Assembly: GCA_016721605.1 (NCBI GenBank)
Contig: JADKHS010000017.1
Span: 13,952-77,951, forward strand
Source of the DNA: Nitrosomonadales bacterium
GTDB taxonomy: Bacteria; Pseudomonadota; Gammaproteobacteria; Burkholderiales; Gallionellaceae
Reading direction: 5' to 3'
DNA length: 64,000 nucleotides
This document shows positions 30,083-38,676 of the stretch, in pieces. Position numbers and translations under genes: made by a program. How positions within the stretch are numbered: the first letter of the stretch is position 1; the number at the start of each line of letters is the position of its first letter. Under the pieces are notes generated by a model that saw nothing but the letters and a program-made list of their open reading frames with translations, did not search any database and had not been told where the DNA came from.

Positions 30083-31867
30083 TTAAAATGCGACTACAGT
30101 AGCGTCTATCCAAACCAGGTGTGAGTCTTCACCTCGCCCAGGCGTCACTTTCTGGGACGTCGCTTTGGCAAAATCTCCCGCCATGAAGTAGGAATAGCCT
30201 ATAACCATCGATAAGTATTTAGTGACTGGAAATTGCGCACGAACATCAATCTCTTGACCGATGTCCTTGCCACTTTTTCCTGTTGTGTCGCGTAAGTTGG
30301 GCACAGTCCAACGATCCGTGGCGCTAGCTAGTTTGTACCAGCTATAGCCAAAATCAACTTTTAAGCTGACGGTAGGGTTGAATTCCCCGCGAAGCTTATT
30401 CGCCTGGAAATTTTCCATAACGATCAAATTACTATGAGACAACGGTCTGAAAAACCCGAATAAACGCTCGAAACGTTGACTGGTACTGTCATTTGGATTT
30501 TTATCGCCGCTGGCATAGCCTCGATAGGCCATGACACGGGGTTTCCATGCATGTGCAAAGGTATAGCCTGCTTCCACGTCATAATCATAGGCATCGTGAA
30601 CCTGTCCTCCATCATCACCCCATTGCTTGATATAGCTCAAGTCCCAATCGATGCCGGTATTGCTTACTATCCCATATGCACGCAAGCCCCCAGTGTTAAT
30701 GTTACGATCTTTTTTGTCGGCTGCGGTGGCAGGCGCGCCCGTCGAAGTATATTTTAGCTTACTGCCATTTTGTTGCAGCAAGTAGTAATAAGGTTGCAGC
30801 GTAACCACATTTGACCATTTGCGGATGTCAAACGCAGCCCCATAGAACCGCTGCGCTTCATTGGCTATGTCTGCTTGCTCCATAAAGCGAATTATTGGAT
30901 TAAAGGCAAAGAGGGTTCCTTGCCAGTCACTGTTTAGCTGGCCTAAAACTGCACGGTAACCTTGAAAATTATTCGTGGTATTACGATATTCATTTCGTGC
31001 AATCAAGCGTTTATCTGTTAACTCAAAGCCATACGCCCCGCTCGCAGACCGAGCGGCCTGTCGTTACAACGATCCACCCAACGCATCCTTGAAATATAAT
31101 TCCCCATAGCCTTGAATAAATTCTCTTTTATTAACTTCTAAATTAGTGGAAGGATATTGGTAGTTATAGCGCCGGGAATCCTGAAATTCAAAGGTGGCGC
31201 GTAATGGGTCGAACTTGTTTTTTACGGCAGCAAAAAGACGTGTCCGTAATGAAAATGGTTCGTCCACTTTATCTGTGGTTTTACGAAAGTCATTTTCATT
31301 ATATTCATAGCGAAGTCGAGATTCCACACCCACGTCCAACCAATTTACATTTTCCCAACCGTCAATATCTTTAAGCCATGTTTTGTTAGCTTGCTTAACA
31401 TAGCGCGGGGGTTCAGTTTGAATGGCTAACCCAGAACTACGGAATTGAACATAATAACTAGGGGTCTTAGCCGGAGCCTTAACTTCTGATGCTTCAGGTT
31501 TAGTTGTTTTTTTTACTTGCAAGGAGGTATCTGCTTGGGCTATTACCTGCGATTGCTCTATTGTTGGTATTTCCTGGCCCGATTCTTTCATTTGCGGTTT
31601 TAACTGCGTATTTTCCTGCGCCGCAGAATAGGGGGATGCCACTAACAAGCTACTAGCCAGAATACCGGCTTTTACCGTCGATTCAGATCTTTTAATCTTG
31701 AGAAAAACTAGCCCTATTAGGCTTACAACCTTCTTAAAATAGGCAAATTTATTAACAATCCCGTCTAATGGAAAATTTAAAATTTTGTTCACAAATTTGT
31801 CCTTAGGTAAATAATTCCGAATCAAAATATACACAACTATATAACGATTATTATTAAATAACCGCAT
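30083..31867 (-). pseudogene. Alginate-export-type outer-membrane porin interrupted by an in-frame stop
   Basis: A beta-barrel protein of the alginate export family split by a TAA at 31064-31066, with the same frame open on both sides. The upstream part has a signal-like segment (STVKAGILASSLLVASPYSA), a Gln/Thr/Lys-rich linker and a barrel start with VESRLRYEYNEND and DPLRATFEFQDSRRYNYQYP. The downstream part continues with GELYFK-like strands, TDKRLIARNEYRNTTNNFQG and ends IGYSYFMAGDFA ... IDATVVAF, a typical aromatic C-terminal strand. Replacing TAA by CAA would give one continuous barrel. Only 27 bases separate it from modA and 27 from the Mop gene, suggesting a molybdate-related outer-membrane channel; that role is inferred. 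Confidence 0.75.
31820..31849. promoter_or_regulatory. ModE-like inverted repeat upstream of the porin-modABC genes
   Basis: A 30-base inverted repeat with half-sites AATC-N3-ATATA and TATAT-N3-GATT separated by six bases; the minus-strand left half reads CGTTATATA, like enteric ModE sites. It lies inside the longest possible porin frame, so either the porin starts downstream of it or the resemblance is coincidental. No modE gene is in the window. Confidence 0.4.
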
Positions 31868-31894
31868 GGACTGCGGTTATTTTGGTAACTTTCT

Positions 31895-32321
31895 TTATTC
31901 TTCGACAGCAAGTATCACATGCGAAGCCTTAATAAGCGCACACGCCGCGCTACCAATCGAGAAGTTAAGTAAGTTTTGCGATTCATTGGTGATAATCGCA
32001 ACAAGCGTATTGTCATTGCCGAAATCAAGCCACTTCGGTATTTACAGCTCCTTTCTCTATTCGGCTGACCACCCCACACAGCCGATTACGCGCCGACGTT
32101 ATGATCTCCTCATCCGCTGATGTCAAAATCACCCATGATGACTTGATTAACGCGTATGCAGTTTTACCTGGCACAAGGCCCAGTAACCGTGCACTTTCAA
32201 TTGTTACAATAGCGTACACCGTTACACCACTTTCTAACCTAAGTGTCACTTCCGAATTAACTACTCCATCAATAACTGTTACAACAATACCTTTCAACGT
32301 ATTACGTGCACTTGTTTTCAT
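31895..32321 (-). CDS. Tandem Mop (TOBE) domain molybdate-binding protein, frameshifted
   Basis: Small cytosolic protein with two molbindin/Mop domains. The first runs from SARNTLKGIVVTVIDG to VPGKTAYALIKSSWVIL, the second from SARNRLCGVVSRIEKGAVNT to SAACALIKASHVILAVEE. Each has the SARN and ALIKSS/ALIKAS oxyanion-binding motifs. The frame shifts at about 32027, between GAVNTEVA and DFGNDNTLVA. The ATG at 32321 is chosen because it immediately precedes the first Mop domain and has AAGGA upstream; the frame is open further but without similarity. Such proteins store or buffer molybdate, which fits its position before the porin and modABC. Confidence 0.85.
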
Positions 32322-32611
32322 CTTAAAATTTTCCTTAATCAAAATCATCCAACGCTTTTTCATCGAGTACCGCAAATAATTGGGTTTATAGTGCTCTGCA
32401 GCAACCCAATTAAACTTCCAGACGTACCCTACTTCAGTCAGACTAACCCGCCGCCACAACGTATGCATCCACTTTATTTCGAAACGGCCATCAAAATGTA
32501 TATTACTACATAACGATAAGCAATCAACCATAATTTTTAAAATTATTCAATTTATATTACCCCATCGAAAATGAGATAGGCTGAGCAAAATAGACCCACG
32601 TTTTATTAAAC
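32322..32611. other. Region upstream of the Mop gene, no gene seen
   Basis: About 290 bases between the di-Mop start and an IS110 remnant. It is open in the Mop frame but shows no family similarity or ribosome site. It presumably holds the promoter of the molybdate genes; I see no convincing -35/-10 pair. Confidence 0.3.
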
Positions 32612-33020
32612 GTGAAACGAATAGCAGATTGGCTAATCGAAACTGACATCGAGACTGCCACAATAGAATCCACAGGTATTTACTGGGTTTGTGGCGTATG
32701 AAGCACTTGAGTCGCACGGCATTAATGTCATTCTTACCAATGCACGCGAAACGCGTGCCATACTTGGCAAAAAGAGTATTTGGGGCGGGGGAGCGAAATC
32801 CTGAAGTGACGGCTGCAATGCGCGATATTCGTTACAATGCTTAATACGAATCAACCCATGCCAGCGGCGCCACTTTTCAAAACACGTCACCCTACCAAGC
32901 AGCCAAACAAGCGATGTGGCCTTCAATATGCACTCGGCCATGTACCCATTGGCTTGGACTGATCTGGCGCAAATTCATGGTATTGACCCATTTCTTACCT
33001 TACGATTAGCTGCTGGATAG
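32612..33020 (+). mobile_element. Degenerate IS110-family transposase remnant
   Basis: Two fragments on the plus strand match IS110-type transposases. The first reads IADWLIETDIETATIESTG then IYWVCG, followed in another frame by YEALESHGINVILTNARETR. The second, ending in a stop at 33020, reads WTDLAQIHGIDPFLTLRLAAG, which resembles the transposase 'D-L-x-Q-I-x-G-I-D' helix-hairpin-helix region. Stops and frame changes separate them and the conserved C-terminal serine motif is absent, so it is inactive. It lies between the molybdate locus and the ihfA-merR end of the translation operon. Confidence 0.7.
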
Positions 33021-33185
33021 AGGAAGGGCTACAGTAACGCCCCATAAAGGGGACTACTCAATATGAAAATAGATTGGCGGCGCGAACCCGTTGACGCCCA
33101 TTATTGACAACCGACCTCACTCGTAGTTTTTTGGTTACAGCAGATTACCATCTATAGTGATGGTCTAAAATCAAGGGACTCTGTA

Positions 33186-33554
33186 CTACTCTAGCAGGGC
33201 AATAATTTCGCTAATTTCACGACGTAATTCGGACAAGTTAGGGGATGACTGAAGCAATTGCGGCTGATTTTCTATTCGCTGTCCAACAAAATCACTCAGG
33301 CGACCACGAGCTCCACTGATAGTAAAACCCTCTTCATACAGCAACTGCCTGATACGACGGATGAGTAAAACTTCATGATGCTGATAATAGCGCCGATTAC
33401 CACCCCGTTTAACTGGTTTAAGCTGGGTAAACTCCTGCTCCCAATAACGCAATACATGCGCCTTCACCCCGCATAAGTCACTTACTTCGCCAATAGTGAA
33501 ATACCGCTTAGCCGGGATTGATGGCAGGACGGCATTAAGCTTGTGGTTTTCCAT
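33186..33554 (-). CDS. MerR family transcriptional regulator
   Basis: A 122-residue DNA-binding protein: winged helix FTIGEVSDLCGVKAHVLRYW followed by FTQLKPVKRGGNRRYY and IRQLLYEEGFTISGARGRL. It has no cysteine-based effector site, so it is the small MerR type found next to ihfA in many betaproteobacteria and gammaproteobacteria. Its start overlaps the ihfA end by 20 bases. The regulon is unknown. A likely role in the same operon as pheT and ihfA is structural rather than regulatory. Confidence 0.93.
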   Translation of the reverse strand: MENHKLNAVLPSIPAKRYFTIGEVSDLCGVKAHVLRYWEQEFTQLKPVKRGGNRRYYQHHEVLLIRRIRQLLYEEGFTISGARGRLSDFVGQRIENQPQLLQSSPNLSELRREISEIIALLE

Positions 33555-33840
33555 GATAATTGATCTCTACCATGCTCTTGAGTTTCTGGCTAGGATGAAA
33601 AGTCACTACACGGCGCGCTGTTATAGGGATATCTTCGCCTGTCTTTGGATTGCGCCCAGGACGCTGGGGCTTATCACGTAGCTGAAAATTGCCAAAGCCT
33701 GATAGCTTGACACTTTCACCATGTTCAAGTTGAGCACGAATTTCTTCGAAATAAGACTCAACCATATCCTTAGCTTCACGCTTATTCAAGCCAACTTTTT
33801 CAAACAGTAAATCCGCGAGCTCTGCTTTGGTTAATGTCAT
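33535..33840 (-). CDS. ihfA: Integration host factor subunit alpha
   Basis: DNA-bending nucleoid protein. The 101-residue sequence begins MTLTKAELADLLFEKVGLNK and has the HU/IHF arm signature KLSGFGNFQLRDKPQRPGRN followed by PITARRVVTFHPSQKLK. The alpha type is supported by its length and by the position after pheT. It starts only about 10 bases from the repaired pheT stop. Confidence 0.95.
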   Translation of the reverse strand: MTLTKAELADLLFEKVGLNKREAKDMVESYFEEIRAQLEHGESVKLSGFGNFQLRDKPQRPGRNPKTGEDIPITARRVVTFHPSQKLKSMVEINYHGKPQA

Positions 33841-33850
33841 TGATCACCCC

Positions 33851-36202
33851 TTATATACGTAACTGCGCACCATGCTGTTGCAAAACAGCGGCCAAGCGCA
33901 CAATACTTTGTTCAATTTCACTATCAATTAATGTTTTTGAGTATCTTGCAATAACACACGGAAAGCAAGGCTTTTTTTTCCGTCCCCCACACCTTTACCA
34001 CGATACAGATCAAACAGCGCGATTTCTGCCACATACGAGGTATTGCTACCTAGCATGGCATCCAATAAAGATTGGGCTGTTACACTTTCATCCACGACTA
34101 CGGCAAGATCCCGACGTACCCGCGGAAACTTGGATCTCGCTGGCATGTGGTACATCGGCTGATATCAAGGCATCCAGCTCAACCTCAAACCACACTACTG
34201 TCTGCGGAATTCCATACTGCTGCAACCACTTCGGATGCAACTCTCCTATCCAACCCACCACTTGCCCATGCAGCAAGACTTGTGCCGAACGTCCCGGGTG
34301 GGAAGCAGGGTGCGGCGACGCCGAAAAACTTAATAGTGCCGGAGCAAACAACGCTTCTAAATCCGCCTTTACATCATAAAAATCCACGCTACGCGCAGCC
34401 ACACCCCACTGTTCCGGCAGCGCCGTACCGTAGACCAATCCGGTCACGCGTTCGTGCTGTGCATAACTACCCGGCTCGGCGGCAAAACAAGCACCTATTT
34501 CGAACAGACGAACACGCGGCTCCTTGCGTGCAAGGTTTGATCGCAAAACAGCGAGCAGCCCACCGAGCAAACTGCTGCGCATCACGCTCATCTGGCTGGC
34601 AATTGGATTCTTCAACGTGACCGGTTCGGCATTGCCGCTTAGGTCGCACTCCCACTCCGCGTCCACAAAGGCGTAGGTTATTGCTTCCTGGTAGTCGCGC
34701 AGCACCAGCGCTTGGCGCAGCTTGGCCAAGGGGCGCTGCCCCTCGGCCAGCGGCAACATGGTCATGCGCGCTTGCGGCGGCACAGCTTGTATTTGCTCGT
34801 AACCATGTACGCGTGCGACTTCCTCGATTAGATCTTCCTCAATGGTGATATCGAAACGGTAGCTGGGCGGTGTGACACTGAATTCGTCGCCTTTTTGCTG
34901 AGCAATCATGCCCAGGCGCAGCAGCATTTGCGCAATCTCTTGCCCTTCCAGTGACACACCCAACACGCGCTCGATTCGTGGCAAACGTAATTTCACCGGA
35001 TTGCGAGCGGGCAATTCACCCAGCACCTCACTCACCACACCAGCTTGTCCGCCGCAAATATCAAGAATCAATTGCGTGGCCCTGTCTAATGCTTCCTTAG
35101 TAGCTGCAAAATCCACACCGCGCTCGAAACGAAAAGAAGAATCAGAGCCAAAACCCAAGCGGCGCGACTTGCCGACAATCACTCCGGGTGCGAAGAACGC
35201 GCTCTCCAGAAAGATATCCGTGGTCGCGTCGTCCACAGCACTTTCCGCCCCGCCCATCACGCCTGCCAATGCGATCGGCTGCATATCATCGGCGATTACC
35301 AGCATGTCTTCTTGCAGGTTCACAACTTGCTCATTGAGCAGCTTCAAGCTTTCCCCTGCACGGGCGAAACGCACTTCAATGTCGCCGTTCAATTTGTTCA
35401 GGTCAAAAGCATGCAACGGCTGACCCAACTCAAGCAATACGTAATTGGTTACGTCCACCAGCGCACTGATGCTGCGCAAGCCGCAGCGCTCCAGACGCTG
35501 CACCATCCATGCTGGCGTGGCTGACGTCGCATTTACTCCGGCAATCACGCGTCCCGCATAGCGTGGGCAAGCGGCTGATGCAGCCACCCGGACCTTACAG
35601 CTACGGTCGCAGCCTTGTTTGAAATCTGCTTGGGACAAGGCTTGTAACGGTGAGCCCGTCAAGGCAGAAACTTCGCGCGCGATGCCATACAACGACAGAC
35701 AATCGCTACGATTTGGCGTCAACTTGAGCGTGATCTGATGATCGTCAAGATCGAGGTGTTCGCGTATGCTCTGCCCAACTACTGCATCAACAGCTAACTC
35801 CATTAGACCCTGGCTCTCTTCCGCCAAACCGAGCTCCTTTTCCGAGCACATCATGCCAAACGATGCGACGCCGCGCACCTTGGCCTGCTTGATCTCGATG
35901 CCCGACAGCTTCGCTCCGACCAGCGCGCAAGGCGCTTTCATGCCGACACTGACGTTCTGCGCGCCGCACACGATACTCAATGGCTCGGCTTGACCTATGT
36001 CCACGGTCAACACATTTAGGCGGTCAGCATCAGCATGCTTATCCATGGTCAACACCTGTGCGACGACTACCTTGTCGAAAGCTGGCGCAACCGCATTCAT
36101 CGCCTCCACTTCCAACCCAGCCATTGTCAACAGGTGCGCTAGCTCATCACTGGAAAGCGATGGGTTGACGAATGAGCGCAGCCAGGATTCGGAAAATTGC
36201 AT
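33851..36202 (-). CDS. pheT: Phenylalanyl-tRNA synthetase beta subunit, two frameshifts near the C-terminus
   Basis: Forms an alpha2-beta2 enzyme with PheS. It has an N-terminal tRNA-binding EMAP-like domain (DKVVVAQVLTMDKHADADRL), B3/B4 editing domains (DVTNYVLLELGQPLHAFDL) and the catalytic-like core (EEDLIEEVARVHGYEQI). Two breaks lie in the final anticodon-binding FDX-ACB domain: two lost bases near 34133 (EISKFPRVRRDLAVVVDE) and one lost T at 33934-33938, after which the protein reads TLIDSEIEQSIVRLAAVLQQ and ends at 33851. Repaired length is 784 residues, normal. Because the enzyme is essential, errors are the likely explanation. Confidence 0.95.
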
Positions 36203-36204
36203 AG

Positions 36205-37215
36205 TTAATTAAACTGTTTGAGGAATTGCAGGTCATTTTCGAAGAACAGCCTGAGGTCATTCACGCCGTAGCGCAGCATGGCCAAGCGCTCCACGCCCAT
36301 ACCGAAAGCACAGCCGATATATTTCTCACTGTCGATACCGATGTGCTTCAGTACGTTCGGATGCACCATTCCGCAGCCGCCGATCTCTAACCAGCCGCCA
36401 TTCCAGCTCATATCCATTTCAGCCGAGGGTTCTGTGAACGGGAAGAACGAGGGACGGAAACGTACTTGCATGTTTAATGTCTCAAAATAGTTCTGCAAGA
36501 AGTCGGCAATCACACCCTTGAGGTCAGCGAAGCTCACGTGCTCGCCTATCCACAATCCTTCAACCTGATGAAACATCGGCGAATGGGTAGCATCGGAATC
36601 CACACGATAGACGCGTCCCGGCGCAATGATGCGTATGTCCGGCATGGTCAGTTGATGTTGATGTTTCTCCACATGCTCCTGCATGTAGCGGATCTGAATC
36701 GGTGAGGTATGCGTGCGCAACACGTGCTGCTCGTCGATGTAGAAAGTGTCGTGCATGGCACGCGCCGGATGGTCTTCCGGGATATTCAGCGCGGTAAAAT
36801 TGTAAAAATCGCTTTCGATCTCCGGGCCTTCCGCCACGGCATAACCGATTGAATGAAACAACGTCTCGATGCGCTCCAGTGTGCGCGTAATCGGATGCAA
36901 CCCGCCACAACCTATCCCTCTGCCCGGCAGAGTGACATCCAGCGCCTCCGCCTTAAGCTTAAGTTGTAACTGGCTATGCTGTAGGGCCTCGCGTCTTTGC
37001 TGCAAGGCACTCTCGATGCTTTGCTTAACTTGATTGATCCGCACCCCCGCTGCTGGACGCTCTTCGGCGGACAGTTTGCCAAGACCTTTCAACAACACAG
37101 TCAAACGGCCTTCTTTACCCAGATAGCGCGCCTTGACTTGCTCCAATTCCGCTGCCTGTTCAATCGCAGCAAACTGTTTCAGTGCTTCGTCGAGAATTTT
37201 CTCAAGTTCTTGCAT
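36205..37215 (-). CDS. pheS: Phenylalanyl-tRNA synthetase alpha subunit
   Basis: Catalytic class II synthetase subunit, 336 residues. Motif 2 and 3 features include HTSPIQIRYM, YRVDSDATHSPMFHQVEGLW and the C-terminal GIDSEKYIGCAFGMGVERLA. An N-terminal coiled coil (EQAAELEQVKARYLGKEG) binds tRNA. The pheT start follows after 2 bases. A hairpin at 37234-37251 and the rplT terminator lie upstream; no pheM-like Phe-rich leader peptide is visible. Confidence 0.97.
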   Translation of the reverse strand: MQELEKILDEALKQFAAIEQAAELEQVKARYLGKEGRLTVLLKGLGKLSAEERPAAGVRINQVKQSIESALQQRREALQHSQLQLKLKAEALDVTLPGRGIGCGGLHPITRTLERIETLFHSIGYAVAEGPEIESDFYNFTALNIPEDHPARAMHDTFYIDEQHVLRTHTSPIQIRYMQEHVEKHQHQLTMPDIRIIAPGRVYRVDSDATHSPMFHQVEGLWIGEHVSFADLKGVIADFLQNYFETLNMQVRFRPSFFPFTEPSAEMDMSWNGGWLEIGGCGMVHPNVLKHIGIDSEKYIGCAFGMGVERLAMLRYGVNDLRLFFENDLQFLKQFN

Positions 37216-37362
37216 GACTGGTATTTATTAAGTATCCCCTTTGAAAGGGGAGATAGAGCGGTTAGTGACATAATTGGGCCGAGATCGCAAATCCCCTAAA
37301 GTCGCTCAAAAAAGTTAATTGCTAATCAATAACATAATTTGAACGGCTTTATAAAAAACAAA

Positions 37363-37385
37363 AAAGAGGCGCCGAACGCCTCTTT
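37363..37385 (-). terminator. Intrinsic terminator or attenuator between rplT and pheS
   Basis: Perfect nine-pair stem AAAGAGGCG / CGCCTCTTT with a five-base loop, followed on the minus strand by a T-rich run. It sits 19 bases after the rplT stop and 148 bases before pheS, so it can end the infC-rpmI-rplT transcript or attenuate pheST. Confidence 0.85.
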
Positions 37386-37404
37386 AATGTAGTGTAGCTT
37401 GAGC

Positions 37405-37765
37405 TTAAACGCCGAGGCTGGCTTTGGCCTGTCCGACAATTTGTATAAAGGCAAGCTTATCAAATACGGCAATATCCGCCAATACCTTACGGTCGATGCT
37501 AATCGCAGCTTTCTTGAGGCCGTTCATGAAAACGCTGTAGCTCAATCCTTGCTCACGTGCCGCTGCATTGATACGTGCAATCCACAATGTGCGGAACTGG
37601 CGCTTGCGTTGCCGACGATCACGGTAGGCGTATTGACCAGCCTTCATTACTGCTTCTTTGGCAATACGATAGACGTTTTTACGGCGGCCACGGTAACCCC
37701 TTGGCCAGATCTAAAACTTTCTTATGGCGCGCTCGCGCCGTTACACCACGTTTAACTCTTGGCAT
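37405..37765 (-). CDS. rplT: 50S ribosomal protein L20, frameshifted
   Basis: L20 begins MPRVKRGVTARARHKKVLDL and, after the break, continues YRGRRKNVYRIAKEAVMKAG to the end NGLKKAAISIDRKVLADI and QAKASLGV. The frame changes at a CCCC run at 37697-37700 that has one C too many (one extra G in the transcript). Repaired length is 119 residues, exactly right. In many bacteria L20 represses translation of its own operon; no specific site is claimed here. It follows rpmI closely. Confidence 0.95.
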
Positions 37766-37774
37766 GTTCTACTC

Positions 37775-37972
37775 TTATGCGTAGGGCATCATGGCGCGAA
37801 TAGACGCCGTGTTGCTTGCGTGAACTTCAGTGATACCACGCAATTGACGCTTACTCTTGGTGGTCTTTTTGGTCAGGATGTGGCGTTTGAATGCTTGTGC
37901 GCGCTTGATACTGCCGCCTGCACGCACTTTGAAGCGCTTTGCAGCACCACTTTTTGTTTTCATTTTAGGCAT
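37775..37972 (-). CDS. rpmI: 50S ribosomal protein L35
   Basis: A 65-residue protein starting MPKMKTKSGAAKRFKV and containing KRAQAFKRHILTKKTTKSKR, standard for L35. The start at 37972 is chosen over an upstream in-frame ATG (37996) because MPKMKTKS is the universal N-terminus. A GGAG stretch precedes it. Located between infC and rplT. Confidence 0.96.
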   Translation of the reverse strand: MPKMKTKSGAAKRFKVRAGGSIKRAQAFKRHILTKKTTKSKRQLRGITEVHASNTASIRAMMPYA

Positions 37973-38136
37973 AACTACTCCTTTATTTGATGACATCAGG
38001 AGGCTCCTGGTAGGAACTCTTTAAAACCTGGAATCACTTATCCGGGACTGTTTACTACTAATCTGCTCTGACCAGTCCCTTAACCCGAGCAGTATCAAAA
38101 AATCACCTCGGCATGACCGGAGGTTTACCTCATAAA

Positions 38137-38655
38137 TTATTTTTTCTTCGGTGCCAGTACCATTACCATCTGACGACCTTCCATTTTAGGATACTGTTCA
38201 ACGGTACCATACTCTCCAAGATCAGCCATAACCCGCTCTATCATTTGCATGCCAATATTCTGATGTGCGATCTCACGCCCACGAAAACGTAACGTAATTT
38301 TGGTCTTATCACCTTCCCCTAGAAATCGAATCAGGTTACGCAACTTAATGTTGTAATCACCATCATCCGTACCAGGCCTGAACTTGACTTCCTTTATCTG
38401 AATCTGCTTTTGTTTAAGCTTAGCCTCATGCTGCTTTTTGCTCTCAGCATACTTAAACTTGCCAATATCCATGATACGACAAACCGGCGGCTCCGCCATT
38501 GGCGCAACTTCCACCAGATCTAAATCAGCCTCTTCAGCCAAACGTAACGCTTCCGCAACTGCCACAACACCAAGTGGCTCCCCTTCTACACCAACAAGCC
38601 GCACCTGAGGCGCTGTTATTTGCTCGTTGAGGCGTTGTTCTTTATCCTGAGCTAT
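38137..38655 (-). CDS. infC: Translation initiation factor IF-3 with an apparent AUA start codon
   Basis: IF-3 binds the 30S subunit and discriminates start codons. The two domains are complete: LDLVEVAPMAEPPVCRIMDI with GKFKYAESKK for the N-domain, and VKFRPGTDDGDYNIKL, RFLGEGDKTKITLRFRGREI and EGRQMVMVLAPKKK for the C-domain. The only canonical start (GTG at 38604) would delete 17 conserved residues. The frame extends upstream and the Neisseria-like N-terminus (I)AQDKEQRLNEQITAPQVRL begins at an ATA codon at 38655, with a GGAGA ribosome site 7 bases before it. No ATG, GTG or TTG fits. Length becomes 172, normal. The thrS stop is 21 bases upstream. Confidence 0.92.
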   Translation of the reverse strand: MAQDKEQRLNEQITAPQVRLVGVEGEPLGVVAVAEALRLAEEADLDLVEVAPMAEPPVCRIMDIGKFKYAESKKQHEAKLKQKQIQIKEVKFRPGTDDGDYNIKLRNLIRFLGEGDKTKITLRFRGREIAHQNIGMQMIERVMADLGEYGTVEQYPKMEGRQMVMVLAPKKK

Positions 38656-38676
38656 TGCAGTTTCTCCATCAAAAAA

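Noticed and set aside
34072..35423. Long plus-strand frames inside pheT
   Set aside because: Antisense to a clear pheT; compositional shadow of a GC-rich coding strand.
37228..37255. Hairpin near the pheS start as a Phe attenuator
   Set aside because: No Phe-rich leader peptide or alternative stem was found; only the rplT terminator is convincing.
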